Positions 14,873 through 23,611 of a stretch of 25,368 bases of DNA are shown here, one piece after another. The DNA lies in NCBI GenBank assembly GCA_964453915.1, contig CAYVPW010000019.1, positions 1 to 25,368 on the forward strand. The letters are read 5' to 3'. The stretch is from UBA1259 sp964453915 (GTDB lineage Bacteria > Bacillota > Clostridia > Christensenellales > Borkfalkiaceae). The first letter of the stretch is position 1, and the number at the start of each line of letters is the position of its first letter. The notes under the pieces are model-generated. The model saw only the letters and a program-made list of their open reading frames with translations. It ran no database searches and was not told where the DNA came from. The position numbers were made by a program, and so were the translations under genes.

Positions 14873-17236
14873 CTATTTTAGCGTGATAATAGTCACGCCG
14901 TTTTCACCTTCTCCGTATTTACCGCGGCGAAACTCTTTTACCCTTTTATCTTTTTTAAGGTTTTCTCTTATTGCTTTAAGCAAAATTCCTTCTCCAACAC
15001 CGTGTATCACTTTTATTTCTTCTAAGCCGTGCATAACAGCCTGCACAATAAAGTCTTCTAATTCACTTATCGCTTCTAAAGAAGTTTTGCCTATCACGTT
15101 TATTTCAGCAATCGGCAAGCCGCTTATCGCTTTTCTGGACACCAAAACTTTTTCTTTATCTTTTTTTGGCTTTTCTACGTTAAACACGTCGTTCGGCTTA
15201 ACAATTGTGCGAACGCTGCCTATAGAAACTTCTATTTCTTTTTTAGTTGGCTTTATAGAAGTGATTTCCGCATAAGAATTTATAGACTTTATATAGCATT
15301 TATCGCCTATTTTCAAATCCGAAAGATTAGCCTTAATCATTTCTATTGGCGTATCTTCAAAATCGGTAGAAAGATATTTACTGTTTTTTAATCTGTTTTT
15401 TAGTTCGCTTGCTCTAAAAACTTCTTTGCTTTCTAACCCTGCTTTTTTAAGAATAGTTTTTAATTCGTCTATAATTTCTTCGGCTTCTTCAAGTTTGTCC
15501 GCAACTATTCTTTTTGTTTCCGCCTTGCTTGTTGCGTAAATTTTTTCTCTCTCTTTAATAATGCGTTCTTTTTCTTCTTTAATTTTTTCAAGCTCTGCAT
15601 TTTTTTGCGCTTTAATGTTTTCTAATTCTTTATTTAATTCATCAGATTGCCTTTTGCTTTCTTCGGCTTTTTTTAGTATATTTTCAAAAGAAATCTTATC
15701 GTCTGACAAATTGTTTTCTGCATCTAAAATTACAGAGTCTTCAATGCCCAAAACTTTTGCAATGTGAATTGCGTTTGAACTGCCCGGAATACCTATATTG
15801 ATTTTATAAAGCGGTCTAAGCGTTTTGGAATCAAATTCCATAGATGCGTTTTCTATTTTGTCGCTGTTTACCGCAAATTCTTTAAGTTTAGAATAGTGAG
15901 TAGTTATAATGCCGAAAGCGTTTATACTAATAAGCTTTTTTATCAACGCAAGTGCAAGTGCGCTTCCTTCTTCCGGGTCTGTACCTGCACCTATTTCGTC
16001 AAGTAAAACCAAACTGTTTTTATCTGCAACGCTAAGTATGTTTTTAATGTTTATCATATGAGAAGAAAAAGTAGATAAACTTTGTTCTATACTTTGTTCG
16101 TCGCCAACGTCCGAATAAACGCCGCTAAAAAATGAAACTTTACTGTCATCGTCCGCAGGAATAAAAAGCCCGCTCATTGCCATAACGGTTATTAAACCGA
16201 CTAATTTCAGTGTAACTGTTTTTCCGCCCGTATTAGGACCTGAAATCAACAAAAAATTATACTTTTCGCCCAAAGAAACGTTTATTGGCACAACTTTATC
16301 TTTAGCAATTAAAGGGTGTCTTCCCCTTTTTATGTCTATTATTCCTTTATTGTTAAGGTTAGGATAGGTGCATTTGTTTGCAAATGAATATTCTGCTCTT
16401 GCAAAACAAAAGTCTAACTCTATCAAATTTTGATAGTTATATCTTAAAGCGTCGGTCATAACTGAAACTTTTGCCGTAAGATCAACTAATATTCTGTGAA
16501 TTTCGTTAGCTTCGTCAAGCATTGCCCTTTTTAGGTCGTTATTAAGTTCCATAACCATTTCCGGTTCTACAAAAACCGTTGCGCCGGAAGAAGACTGGTC
16601 GTGAATAAATCCTTTTACAAAACTTCTGTATTCACTTTTAACGGGAATTACGTACCTGTCTTGGCGCATTGTCACAACGCTTTCTTGCAAATACTTGCTA
16701 AAACCGCCACGCATATAAGAGTTAAGTTGATCCCTTATTTTAGCATTTAAAGAATGTATGCTTTTTCTTATAGAAAAAAGTTTAGGAGAAGCCGTATCGC
16801 TTATTTCGTCTTCTGAAATAATTTTAGAAGATATTTCCTTTTCAAAATCTTGATTAGTAAATAACAAAGACGAAACGTTTTTTATCAATTTAAGTTCGTC
16901 GTCGTTTACGGATTCAACGGCGTGTTTAACCGTTCTTGCACTTTTAAGGTTAGAGGCAACGTTTAATAATTCGGCATTATTAAGCGTCCCTCCCATATCA
17001 ACTCTCTTTAATTCTTCATCAATATTTTTGCAAAAGTATATTCCGCCTATACTATAAGTAAAAATATACTTATATGCTTCTTTTGTTTTTTTAAGCAAAA
17101 ACTCCGCTTCCGAAAAATCGGAAACGGGATTAAACTCTTTAATAAGTTCTTTTGTATCGTATAAAACGGCATAATCGCTTACGGAAGAAAGAATTTTGTC
17201 GTATTCTATAGACTTTATAGTTTTTGCCGAAATCAT
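14873..17236 (-). CDS. mutS2: Endonuclease/ATPase MutS2
   Basis: 787 aa. A MutS-family clamp/ATPase core without the mismatch-reading domain, with Walker A GPNTGGKT (333-340), LLDEIGAGTDPEEG, and THYSKLK. A long charged coiled coil (about 515-600) follows, then a KOW-like region (about 640-690) and an Smr domain (about 708-787). The family suppresses recombination and, in Bacillus, splits collided ribosomes. The Smr segment keeps HGVGEG (745-750), but the usual LDLRG is INVIGK here. The ATG starts 1 nt after the pheT stop with no ribosome site of its own, so translation is coupled to pheT. It is distinct from mutS at 5622-8234. Confidence 0.95.
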   Translation of the reverse strand: MISAKTIKSIEYDKILSSVSDYAVLYDTKELIKEFNPVSDFSEAEFLLKKTKEAYKYIFTYSIGGIYFCKNIDEELKRVDMGGTLNNAELLNVASNLKSARTVKHAVESVNDDELKLIKNVSSLLFTNQDFEKEISSKIISEDEISDTASPKLFSIRKSIHSLNAKIRDQLNSYMRGGFSKYLQESVVTMRQDRYVIPVKSEYRSFVKGFIHDQSSSGATVFVEPEMVMELNNDLKRAMLDEANEIHRILVDLTAKVSVMTDALRYNYQNLIELDFCFARAEYSFANKCTYPNLNNKGIIDIKRGRHPLIAKDKVVPINVSLGEKYNFLLISGPNTGGKTVTLKLVGLITVMAMSGLFIPADDDSKVSFFSGVYSDVGDEQSIEQSLSTFSSHMINIKNILSVADKNSLVLLDEIGAGTDPEEGSALALALIKKLISINAFGIITTHYSKLKEFAVNSDKIENASMEFDSKTLRPLYKINIGIPGSSNAIHIAKVLGIEDSVILDAENNLSDDKISFENILKKAEESKRQSDELNKELENIKAQKNAELEKIKEEKERIIKEREKIYATSKAETKRIVADKLEEAEEIIDELKTILKKAGLESKEVFRASELKNRLKNSKYLSTDFEDTPIEMIKANLSDLKIGDKCYIKSINSYAEITSIKPTKKEIEVSIGSVRTIVKPNDVFNVEKPKKDKEKVLVSRKAISGLPIAEINVIGKTSLEAISELEDFIVQAVMHGLEEIKVIHGVGEGILLKAIRENLKKDKRVKEFRRGKYGEGENGVTIITLK

Positions 17237-17237
17237 T

Positions 17238-19640
17238 TTATCTTAAATCCGCATCAAATTCTCTTTTTAAGTTTTTAAGTATCTTTTTAATTGCGTTTTC
17301 TATTTCTTCAACTTCCAAAGTTTTTTCGTCGGAAACGAAAACCAAATTAAACGCCATACTCTTTTTGCCTTTTTCTATTTGCTCGCCTTCGTAAACGTCA
17401 AATAAAGATAGTTTTTCTAAATGTTTGCCGCCGGAAGATTTTATCACGTCCATAATATCTCCGCAACTTACGTTTTTATCTACGGAAATAGCAAGGTCTC
17501 TTTCTACTTGTGGGAATTTAGAAACGTTTTTATAAGAGATTTTTGTATTGAAATGATTTTTTAATCTTTCATAATCTAATTCTCCGCCGTAAACGGGCTT
17601 ATCAACGTCTAATTTATCTATAATTTCCGGATTGATTTGTCCGAAATAACCAACAAACTTTCCATCAACGTAAACGTTTGCCGCTCTCGTCGGGTGCATT
17701 CGTTTTAAGTTGCAAGGTTCGTATTTTACCCTTGCACCGTAGCAAAAACTTTCTATAATGCCATCTACAACGCCTTTAAGAGTAAAGAAATCTTCGTTTT
17801 CACCAAAGATTACCATAGAAAGTGCTTCTCTCTCTTCGGGAAGTTCAGTCATAGGTACTTGTTTGGGATAATAAGTTTTTGCAAGTTCAAATAATCTGCC
17901 TTCAAAGTTCTTTCTTGCAATATTAGAACAAGCTATTTTTACCGCAGAAGGTAAAAGCATGGTTCTCATAACCATTAAATCCTCACCTAACGGATTTATT
18001 ATTTTAACAAAATTTCTCTCGTTAGAGTCTTTGTCAACCTTAAACAAATCAAAATCTTTTTCCGAAACGAAAGAATAGGTAATCATTTCGTTAAAGCCAA
18101 AACCGGTTAAAAGATTTTTTAAACTGTCCGTTTGCTTTTGTTCTAAAGTTTTGCCGCCGCTTGTGATTTTGCTTGTTTTTAGCAGAGTGGGTTCTATATA
18201 GTCGTATCCGTATTCCCTAATTATTTCTTCGGCAATATCGGGATAGTCGTCCATATCTTCTCTGTATAACGGAATTTTTACGCTTATATCGTCTCCGTTG
18301 ATTTTTACTTCAAAGTTAAGATTAGTTAAAATTTCTTCTATAATATCGTGAGAAACTTCAATACCCAAAACCGCATTGATTTTACTGAATGTAGTGTTTA
18401 TTATCTTATTTTCAAGTTTTTCGTAGCACAAATCGTATTCGTCGCAAGCGATTTTGCCGCATTTTAACTTGTCAATCAAATTAAGCGCTCTCTTCATTCC
18501 AAGTTCAACGGTATAAGCGTCTACGCCTTTTTCGTATCTGGAAGAAGCATCGGTTCTTTGCCCTAACGTTCTGGAAGTTTTTCTTACATTATCCCTAGCG
18601 AATTTGGCAGACTCAAATAAAACGGATTTAGAAGTATCTTTTATTTCACTGTTTAATCCGCCCATAACTCCTGCGATAGCAATGGGCTTACTTGTATCAC
18701 ATATCACAAGATTGTTTTCGTTCAAGGTAAATTCCTTTTCGTCAAGCGTGATAATTTTTTCGTTTTCCGTTGCTCTTCTTATAATAATTTCGTTACCTAC
18801 GATATTTTCTTTATCAAAAGCGTGCATAGGCTGACCTAATTCTAACAAAACAAAGTTTGTAATATCAACTACGTTGTTTATAGAGCGAAGCCCCATTCTA
18901 AACAGCCTTCTTTTTAACCATAAAGGTGATTCTTCAATTTTTATATCCGAAACGTAGTGAGAAATATATCTGGGGCACAAGTCGGGTGCGTTATCTATTA
19001 CTTTAACAATTTTTTTAGTTGATAAATTCTCGTCTACAGTATAGGTAAAATCGGGTTCTTTAACGTGCTTTTTCAACACCGCAGCAACTTCTCTTGCTAA
19101 ACCAAAAATCGACTGGCAATCAGGGCGGTTTGCGGTCACGTTTATGTCAAATATAACGTCGTCTAAATCAAGTAAATTCTTAACTTCTTCGCCAAGAGGC
19201 ATATCTTCGGATAAAATTAAAATTCCGTATACGGAAGCGCCTTTATACCAGTCGTCCGTAATGCCTAATTCTTCTCCGCTACAAAACATTCCGCAAGACT
19301 CTACCCCCCTAAGCTTGCCAGTTTTAATCTTTTCGCCGTTAAATAAAGTAGAACCGTCTAAAGCAACGGGAACAACTGCTCCAACAAAAATATTTGTCGC
19401 TGCAGTAACAATTTGTAAAATACCGTATTTGCCTGCATCGACTTTTGTGACAGAAAGTTTGTCGGCGTTGGGGTGTTTTTCTATTTCTATTATTTTACAA
19501 GAAACAATTTTATCTATTCCACCTGCGGTGTAAATCATATCTTCAACTTCAAATCCGCAAGAGAACAATTTGTTTTTAAGTTCTTCCGGAGAACAAGCTA
19601 TATCAACGTAATCTTTAAGCCAAGATAATGGTGCTTTCAT
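17238..19640 (-). CDS. pheT: Phenylalanyl-tRNA synthetase beta subunit
   Basis: 800 aa, the full bacterial length. Domains in order: B1/B8, with the tRNA-binding OB fold (about 40-150: NADKLSVTKVDAG), the B3/B4 editing domain (about 205-380; GQPMHAFD, GVMGG), B5 (about 400-475), the catalytic-like core (about 490-680), and the C-terminal FDX-ACB anticodon-binding domain (about 705-800; FPQVERDLAI). It forms the alpha2-beta2 enzyme with PheS, encoded 3 nt upstream. AGGAG precedes the ATG. Confidence 0.98.
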   Translation of the reverse strand: MKAPLSWLKDYVDIACSPEELKNKLFSCGFEVEDMIYTAGGIDKIVSCKIIEIEKHPNADKLSVTKVDAGKYGILQIVTAATNIFVGAVVPVALDGSTLFNGEKIKTGKLRGVESCGMFCSGEELGITDDWYKGASVYGILILSEDMPLGEEVKNLLDLDDVIFDINVTANRPDCQSIFGLAREVAAVLKKHVKEPDFTYTVDENLSTKKIVKVIDNAPDLCPRYISHYVSDIKIEESPLWLKRRLFRMGLRSINNVVDITNFVLLELGQPMHAFDKENIVGNEIIIRRATENEKIITLDEKEFTLNENNLVICDTSKPIAIAGVMGGLNSEIKDTSKSVLFESAKFARDNVRKTSRTLGQRTDASSRYEKGVDAYTVELGMKRALNLIDKLKCGKIACDEYDLCYEKLENKIINTTFSKINAVLGIEVSHDIIEEILTNLNFEVKINGDDISVKIPLYREDMDDYPDIAEEIIREYGYDYIEPTLLKTSKITSGGKTLEQKQTDSLKNLLTGFGFNEMITYSFVSEKDFDLFKVDKDSNERNFVKIINPLGEDLMVMRTMLLPSAVKIACSNIARKNFEGRLFELAKTYYPKQVPMTELPEEREALSMVIFGENEDFFTLKGVVDGIIESFCYGARVKYEPCNLKRMHPTRAANVYVDGKFVGYFGQINPEIIDKLDVDKPVYGGELDYERLKNHFNTKISYKNVSKFPQVERDLAISVDKNVSCGDIMDVIKSSGGKHLEKLSLFDVYEGEQIEKGKKSMAFNLVFVSDEKTLEVEEIENAIKKILKNLKREFDADLR

Positions 19641-19643
19641 TTT

Positions 19644-20669
19644 TTATCTCCTATTGAATTGTTTTAAGAATTTAACGTTATTTTCAAATAAGGTTCTTAT
19701 ATCCGAAATGCCGTATTTAATCATTGTAATACGCTCTATTCCAAGTCCAAACGCTAAACCGGAATAAACGGAAGAATCTATGCCGCTTGTTTCTAAAACC
19801 TTTTTATTAACTACGCCTGCGCCCAAAATTTCTATCCAGCCCGTTCCTTTGCAAAGGCTGCAACCTTTGCCGTGGCACTTGCAACAAGTTACGTCTACTT
19901 CTACGCTAGGCTCTGTAAACGGGAAAAACGAGGGGCGGAAACGGGTTTTTGTTTCGCTATCGAACATTATTTTAACAAATTCGTCTAACAATCCTTTTAA
20001 GTCGCATAAAGATACGCCCTTATCAACAACCAACCCTTCTATTTGATGAAACATAGGAGAGTGAGAAGCATCGTCGTCCGCACGGTAAACCCTACCGGGA
20101 CTTAAAATTTTGATAGGCGGCGCTTTTTTCTGCATAGTTCTTACTTGCCCCGGAGAAGTGTGCGGCCTTAATAAAATATTATCCCCGAAATAGAAAGTAT
20201 CTTGCATATCTCTTGCAGGGTGGTCTTTAGGAATGTTTAACGCCTGAAAGCAATAATAGTCGGTGTCAATTTCAGGTCCTTCAAACACTTCAAATCCTAA
20301 TCCCGAAAAAGCATCTATAATCTGATTTTTTACCATATTTAACGGGTGTATGCTCCCTAGCATAGGCATTTTTGCGGGAAGGGTGACGTCAATTTTCTCT
20401 TTTTCGTATTTTTGAGCCAACTCAATTTCTTTAATTTCTTTTTCCTTTTGCAAAATCAAATCGCTAATTTCGTTTTTAAGGTCATTAACCATCTTGCCAA
20501 ACGAAGAACGGTTTTCTGCCGGAATGTCTTTCATTCCGCGTAAAAGAGCCGTGACTTCACCGTTTTTGCCAACGAAAGCAACTTTTACATCGTTTAAAGA
20601 CTTGCTGTCTTTAACGGTTTGTAAAACGCTTATCGCTTTGTTTTTAATTTCCGTAAATTTTTCTTGCAT
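19644..20669 (-). CDS. pheS: Phenylalanyl-tRNA synthetase alpha subunit
   Basis: 341 aa. The N-terminal coiled coil (about 1-90) binds tRNA. The class II catalytic core carries motif 1 (IDAFSGLGFEVFEGPEID), HPARDMQDTFYF, motif 2 with RPHTSPGQVRTM and GRVYRADDDASHSPMFHQ, and motif 3 GLAFGLGIERITM. A CxxCxGxGCxxC element near residues 258-270 is usual in Firmicutes PheS. The ATG at 20669 has AGGAG, and the gene is preceded by a T-box leader with a Phe (UUC) specifier. Confidence 0.98.
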   Translation of the reverse strand: MQEKFTEIKNKAISVLQTVKDSKSLNDVKVAFVGKNGEVTALLRGMKDIPAENRSSFGKMVNDLKNEISDLILQKEKEIKEIELAQKYEKEKIDVTLPAKMPMLGSIHPLNMVKNQIIDAFSGLGFEVFEGPEIDTDYYCFQALNIPKDHPARDMQDTFYFGDNILLRPHTSPGQVRTMQKKAPPIKILSPGRVYRADDDASHSPMFHQIEGLVVDKGVSLCDLKGLLDEFVKIMFDSETKTRFRPSFFPFTEPSVEVDVTCCKCHGKGCSLCKGTGWIEILGAGVVNKKVLETSGIDSSVYSGLAFGLGIERITMIKYGISDIRTLFENNVKFLKQFNRR

Positions 20670-20688
20670 GATTTTCTCCTAAAAATAT

Positions 20689-20717
20689 AAAAACGCCCTA
20701 AAACATAGGGCGTTTTT
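20689..20717 (-). terminator. T-box regulated terminator
   Basis: A perfect 12-bp stem (20689-20700 with 20706-20717) with a 5-nt loop, ending in TTTTTATATTTTT on the minus strand. Its upstream arm overlaps bases that would pair with the T-box core in the antiterminator form. Confidence 0.9.
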
Positions 20718-20923
20718 AAACGCTGTACCACCTAATTTCGGCTAAATAATAGCCCTTATTGATTCTATAACGGGAATAACCGACACAGCCTACTCTACGT
20801 ATAAATATAATTTCGGTGTGCAACTCCGAAGTGAATAACGCATAAAACGAATAAAAAACCTTTCAGCCAACGGATTTTTTTCTCTTAAAACGCCAAACAA
20901 TGCGTCTGTCTTCATCACAGTTT
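20689..20923 (-). ncRNA. T-box leader controlling pheS-pheT (and probably mutS2)
   Basis: A cis-acting RNA that binds uncharged tRNA-Phe and prevents termination. The T-box core AGGTGGTACAGCG is at 20733-20721, and its UGGU would pair with the ACCA end of tRNA-Phe. Stem I begins near 20918 with GTGATGAAGAC. The opposite strand contains ATGCGT-TA-TTC-AC, giving a UUC (Phe) specifier at 20835-20833. A short stem TTCGG/CCGAA follows, then the antiterminator region and the terminator at 20717-20689. The transcript start is inferred from the promoter. The core and the terminator are certain. The exact stem I pairing is my reading. Confidence 0.93.
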
Positions 20924-20929
20924 TTTAAG

Positions 20930-20958
20930 ATTATACCAAAGCAAACGAATATTGTCAA
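20930..20958 (-). promoter_or_regulatory. Consensus sigma-A promoter of the pheST operon
   Basis: Read on the minus strand: TTGACA (20958-20953), exactly 17 bp, TATAAT (20935-20930). This is a perfect consensus, as expected for a strong promoter placed under attenuation control. The predicted start is near 20923. Confidence 0.9.
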
Positions 20959-20959
20959 G

Positions 20960-20982
20960 AAAAAGCGGGCTTAATGCTTTTT
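20960..20982 (-). terminator. Possible terminator after yunB
   Basis: A 7-bp stem AAAAAGC/GCTTTTT (20960-20966 with 20976-20982) with a 9-nt loop, just after the yunB stop codon (20987-20989). It is AT-rich and therefore weak. The T-run leads directly into the -35 box of the pheS promoter. Confidence 0.5.
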
Positions 20983-20986
20983 ATAA

Positions 20987-21658
20987 TCAAAAAAGGTTGC
21001 CGTTTAGGTATATTTCGGGAACCTTACCAACGATAACCGCTTCGCTTACGAGAATTTTAGAACTACAAGAAGTCGTTTTTTCCTTTCCGCATGTAGAAAC
21101 GTTTATCTCCGCAAAAACGTTTACGTATATAGAATGTAGCGTTTGATTTATTCCCACAGACTTAAATTCGCTTTCAAAGTCCGCATTTACAGAAGAAACG
21201 CTAAGCGACTTAAAATTTATATTTCTACCGTAGCCCGATAAAAATTTCACGCCCGAAAAAACCATAGAAGGAATATTAACCCCTTCTGCTATCTTTTTTT
21301 GCAGATTGTTTTGTGTTTTTATAACCATTTCAGTTTTTATGGAATTTATATTAAAAGAATTACTTTTTATCATAACAACGTTGCCTTCGGAATTTTTTTC
21401 TATCGTGATAAAATCCCCGTAATCGTTTTGGCTTTTTAATACCGATTCCGCCGCCTTGTTTATAGAATCTAAAGAATAATCTTTCGCATAAGAAGAAACG
21501 GCGAAAAACACGCTTTCAAAAACGATATTTTTGTAATACAAATAAATACTGAAAAATATTAAAAGCACGGATAATATCTTAAAAAAACGACGTGTTTTAC
21601 TCTTGCTTGGCTTTTTCCTTTTAGAGTAATATATGTTTTCGTTTGAACATTCAACCAT
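20987..21658 (-). CDS. yunB: Sporulation protein YunB
   Basis: 223 aa with a basic N-terminus, one membrane segment (about 26-46) and an exported domain. The matching family features are the GVNIPSMVFSGVKFLSGYG stretch, a central SVNADFESEFKSVGINQTLHSIYV segment (the VGINQTRH-like signature), and the C-terminal EAVIVGKVPEIYLNG. In Bacillus, YunB is made in the mother cell and helps spore assembly and engulfment-stage functions. Its precise role is unclear. It follows spoVAE by 19 nt with no Shine-Dalgarno. Immediately before the ATG is TATATAAA, so it may have its own start point. Confidence 0.9.
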   Translation of the reverse strand: MVECSNENIYYSKRKKPSKSKTRRFFKILSVLLIFFSIYLYYKNIVFESVFFAVSSYAKDYSLDSINKAAESVLKSQNDYGDFITIEKNSEGNVVMIKSNSFNINSIKTEMVIKTQNNLQKKIAEGVNIPSMVFSGVKFLSGYGRNINFKSLSVSSVNADFESEFKSVGINQTLHSIYVNVFAEINVSTCGKEKTTSCSSKILVSEAVIVGKVPEIYLNGNLF

Positions 21659-21677
21659 GCTTTATATATACTTTAAT

Positions 21678-22052
21678 TTAATTCTTTTTAGACCTTGCTC
21701 TAAATATCAACGCAATTAAATACCCAAAAACAATTGCGGCGGTAATCCCCATTCCGGCGGCGGTAATTCCGCCGGTGATTGCCTTAAACAAACTCTCTTT
21801 TGCACCTTTTATCGCCCCTTCGGCAAGCAAAAAGCCAAATCCTGATATGGGCACTGTTGCCCCTGCTTCGGCAAAATCAACAAGGTATTGATATAAACCT
21901 ACCGCTCGCAAAAACACGCCTGCAAGCAAAAAATAAACAAGTATTCTACCGGCAGTGACTTTTGTATAGTTAATTAAAATTTGCGCAACAGAACAAATAG
22001 CGCCACCAACCGCAAAAACCTTAATAAAAGTAAAAATTGTATCTAAAACCAT
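21678..22052 (-). CDS. spoVAE: Stage V sporulation protein AE (SpoVAE/SpoVAEb)
   Basis: 124 aa, strongly hydrophobic with about four membrane segments, matching SpoVAEb: FAVGGAICSVAQILINYT at the N-terminus and GATVPISGFGFLLAEGAIKGA in the middle. It is part of the inner-membrane SpoVA complex that imports dipicolinic acid during sporulation and releases it at germination. Like SpoVAC, it carries the paired VP-I-(S/T)-GF motif. It is preceded by AAGGAGA and lies 9 nt after spoVAD. Confidence 0.96.
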   Translation of the reverse strand: MVLDTIFTFIKVFAVGGAICSVAQILINYTKVTAGRILVYFLLAGVFLRAVGLYQYLVDFAEAGATVPISGFGFLLAEGAIKGAKESLFKAITGGITAAGMGITAAIVFGYLIALIFRARSKKN

Positions 22053-22061
22053 AAAATCTCC

Positions 22062-23048
22062 TTAAACTTCTATTGATACGGCGTGCGCAATTCCGGGAAT
22101 ACTATCCCCTTGCTGTGCCGTTAAAGAAGAAAGCAACGCTCCCGTTGCCACAAGCAAAACTTTTTTCAGTTTTTCTCTTTTTAATTTATCAAATATATAA
22201 GAACAAAAAACCAAAGCGCTGCAACCTGCGCCGCTTGCCCCTTGATATTCGTCTTCGCATAAATTAAAAACCAACTCTCCGCAATCAACGTGTTGTTTTT
22301 CTATATCATATCCCTTTTCCCAAACTAAGTCTTTTAATATTCTAGTTCCAAGCGTCCCCAAATCCCCCGTAATAATTAAATCGTAATCTTTTGAAGTTTG
22401 CCCCGTATTTTTTAAGTGTGTAATAATTGTGTCGGCGGCGGCAGGAGCCATTGCCGCTCCCATATTGTTGGCGTCCGTAACGCCAAAGTCAACAACTTTT
22501 CCCACCGTTGCACTTGTTATTTTTACCCCTTTATCGCCTTTTCTTAGCAAACATGCCCCAGCCCCCGTGACAGTCCATTGCGCAAGAGGAGGGCGTGTGC
22601 AACCTAATTCTAGAGGATATCTGTACTGTCTTTCGGCAGAAGAAAAATGGCTACTTGTGCCACATAAAACGCTGTTAAAATACCCGCCGTCTATAAGCGT
22701 TGCCCCAACCGTTAACGCTTCCGTAAACGTGGCGCAAGCATTATATACGCCTAAAAAACCACAATCGAATTCTCTTGCTGCAAACGTAGAAGAAATTATT
22801 TGATTAAGCAAATCACCTGCAATAATACAATCTATATCTTTACATTTAAGCCCCGCTTTTACCACAACGTTATTTAATGCCGTATATAAAATTCTTCTTT
22901 CCGCTTTTTCAAAAGTTTTTTCTCCAAGCGTATCGTCTAATAACTTTGTTTCTATAAATTTACCTATACTTCCGTTGCTTTCTTTCGGTCCGCCAACGGA
23001 AGAAGTTTGAGTAATCACGGGTGCGTTTTTAAAAAATATCGTTCTCAT
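22062..23048 (-). CDS. spoVAD: Stage V sporulation protein AD (SpoVAD)
   Basis: 328 aa, thiolase/ketosynthase-like fold, the soluble dipicolinic-acid-binding member of the SpoVA complex at the inner spore membrane. It shows the GGPKESNG start region, YNACATFTEAL with the thiolase-position Cys (C105), and the conserved C-terminal EDEYQGASGAGCSA. The length is close to the family's usual 335-340. The ribosome site is AAGGTGA. It lies between spoVAC and spoVAE with gaps of 8-9 nt. Confidence 0.98.
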   Translation of the reverse strand: MRTIFFKNAPVITQTSSVGGPKESNGSIGKFIETKLLDDTLGEKTFEKAERRILYTALNNVVVKAGLKCKDIDCIIAGDLLNQIISSTFAAREFDCGFLGVYNACATFTEALTVGATLIDGGYFNSVLCGTSSHFSSAERQYRYPLELGCTRPPLAQWTVTGAGACLLRKGDKGVKITSATVGKVVDFGVTDANNMGAAMAPAAADTIITHLKNTGQTSKDYDLIITGDLGTLGTRILKDLVWEKGYDIEKQHVDCGELVFNLCEDEYQGASGAGCSALVFCSYIFDKLKREKLKKVLLVATGALLSSLTAQQGDSIPGIAHAVSIEV

Positions 23049-23056
23049 CTTTCACC

Positions 23057-23515
23057 TTAAAACAAATATATCACGTAGTAAATTAAGCCCACTAAAACAC
23101 TGCTTGCAATCCCAAACACTATAATCGGTCCGGAAACCAAAAACATTTTAGCTGCCAGCCCGTAGATATAACCTTCCGTTTTAAATTCCATTGCTGGAGA
23201 AACCACAGAATTTGCAAAGCCTGTTATGGGAACTATAGAACCACCGCCCGCATACTTTCCTATCCTATCGTAAACGCCAAGTCCCGTTAAAAGCGCTCCT
23301 AAAAAAATCAATATCATAGAAACGTAAGAAGAAAGTTCGTCTCCCGATAAATTAAACCCGTATTTTAGAGCGTATCTTATTCCCTGTCCTATCATACAAA
23401 TAACGCCGCCAACCCAAAAAGCCCGAAAAATAGAGCGGAATTCTTTTGTTTTTGGGGATATTTTTTTAACGTATTCTAAATAGTTTTGGTTTATAAAATC
23501 TTTATTGTCTTTCAT
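23057..23515 (-). CDS. spoVAC: Stage V sporulation protein AC (SpoVAC)
   Basis: 152 aa. A cytosolic N-terminus of about 30 residues, then four or so membrane helices with FWVGGVICMIGQGIRYAL and GSIVPITGFANSVVSPAMEFKTEG, diagnostic of SpoVAC. In Bacillus, this protein forms a mechanosensitive channel in the spore inner membrane and takes part in dipicolinic acid movement. AAGG precedes the ATG. A small 33-codon frame ends just inside it. Confidence 0.97.
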   Translation of the reverse strand: MKDNKDFINQNYLEYVKKISPKTKEFRSIFRAFWVGGVICMIGQGIRYALKYGFNLSGDELSSYVSMILIFLGALLTGLGVYDRIGKYAGGGSIVPITGFANSVVSPAMEFKTEGYIYGLAAKMFLVSGPIIVFGIASSVLVGLIYYVIYLF

Positions 23516-23603
23516 TTTTACCTTCTTGTCTTGAAAACTTACCTAAAAAAGATTCTTTTTCGTCTGAATTTTTCAAAAATTCATAATTATTTTCTTTTCT
23601 CAT
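23502..23603 (-). CDS. Possible 33-residue leader ORF before spoVAC
   Basis: ATG at 23603, stop TAA at 23504-23502, overlapping the first 14 nt of spoVAC in another frame. The product is highly charged (MRKENNYEFLKNSDEKES...) with no hydrophobic stretch. The start lies about 8 nt after the forespore-type -10 box and has no Shine-Dalgarno, so it would be translated as a leaderless frame, possibly coupling to spoVAC. It may equally be an untranslated leader. I do not recognise a family. Confidence 0.35.
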   Translation of the reverse strand: MRKENNYEFLKNSDEKESFLGKFSRQEGKNERQ

Positions 23604-23611
23604 CGTAAAAA

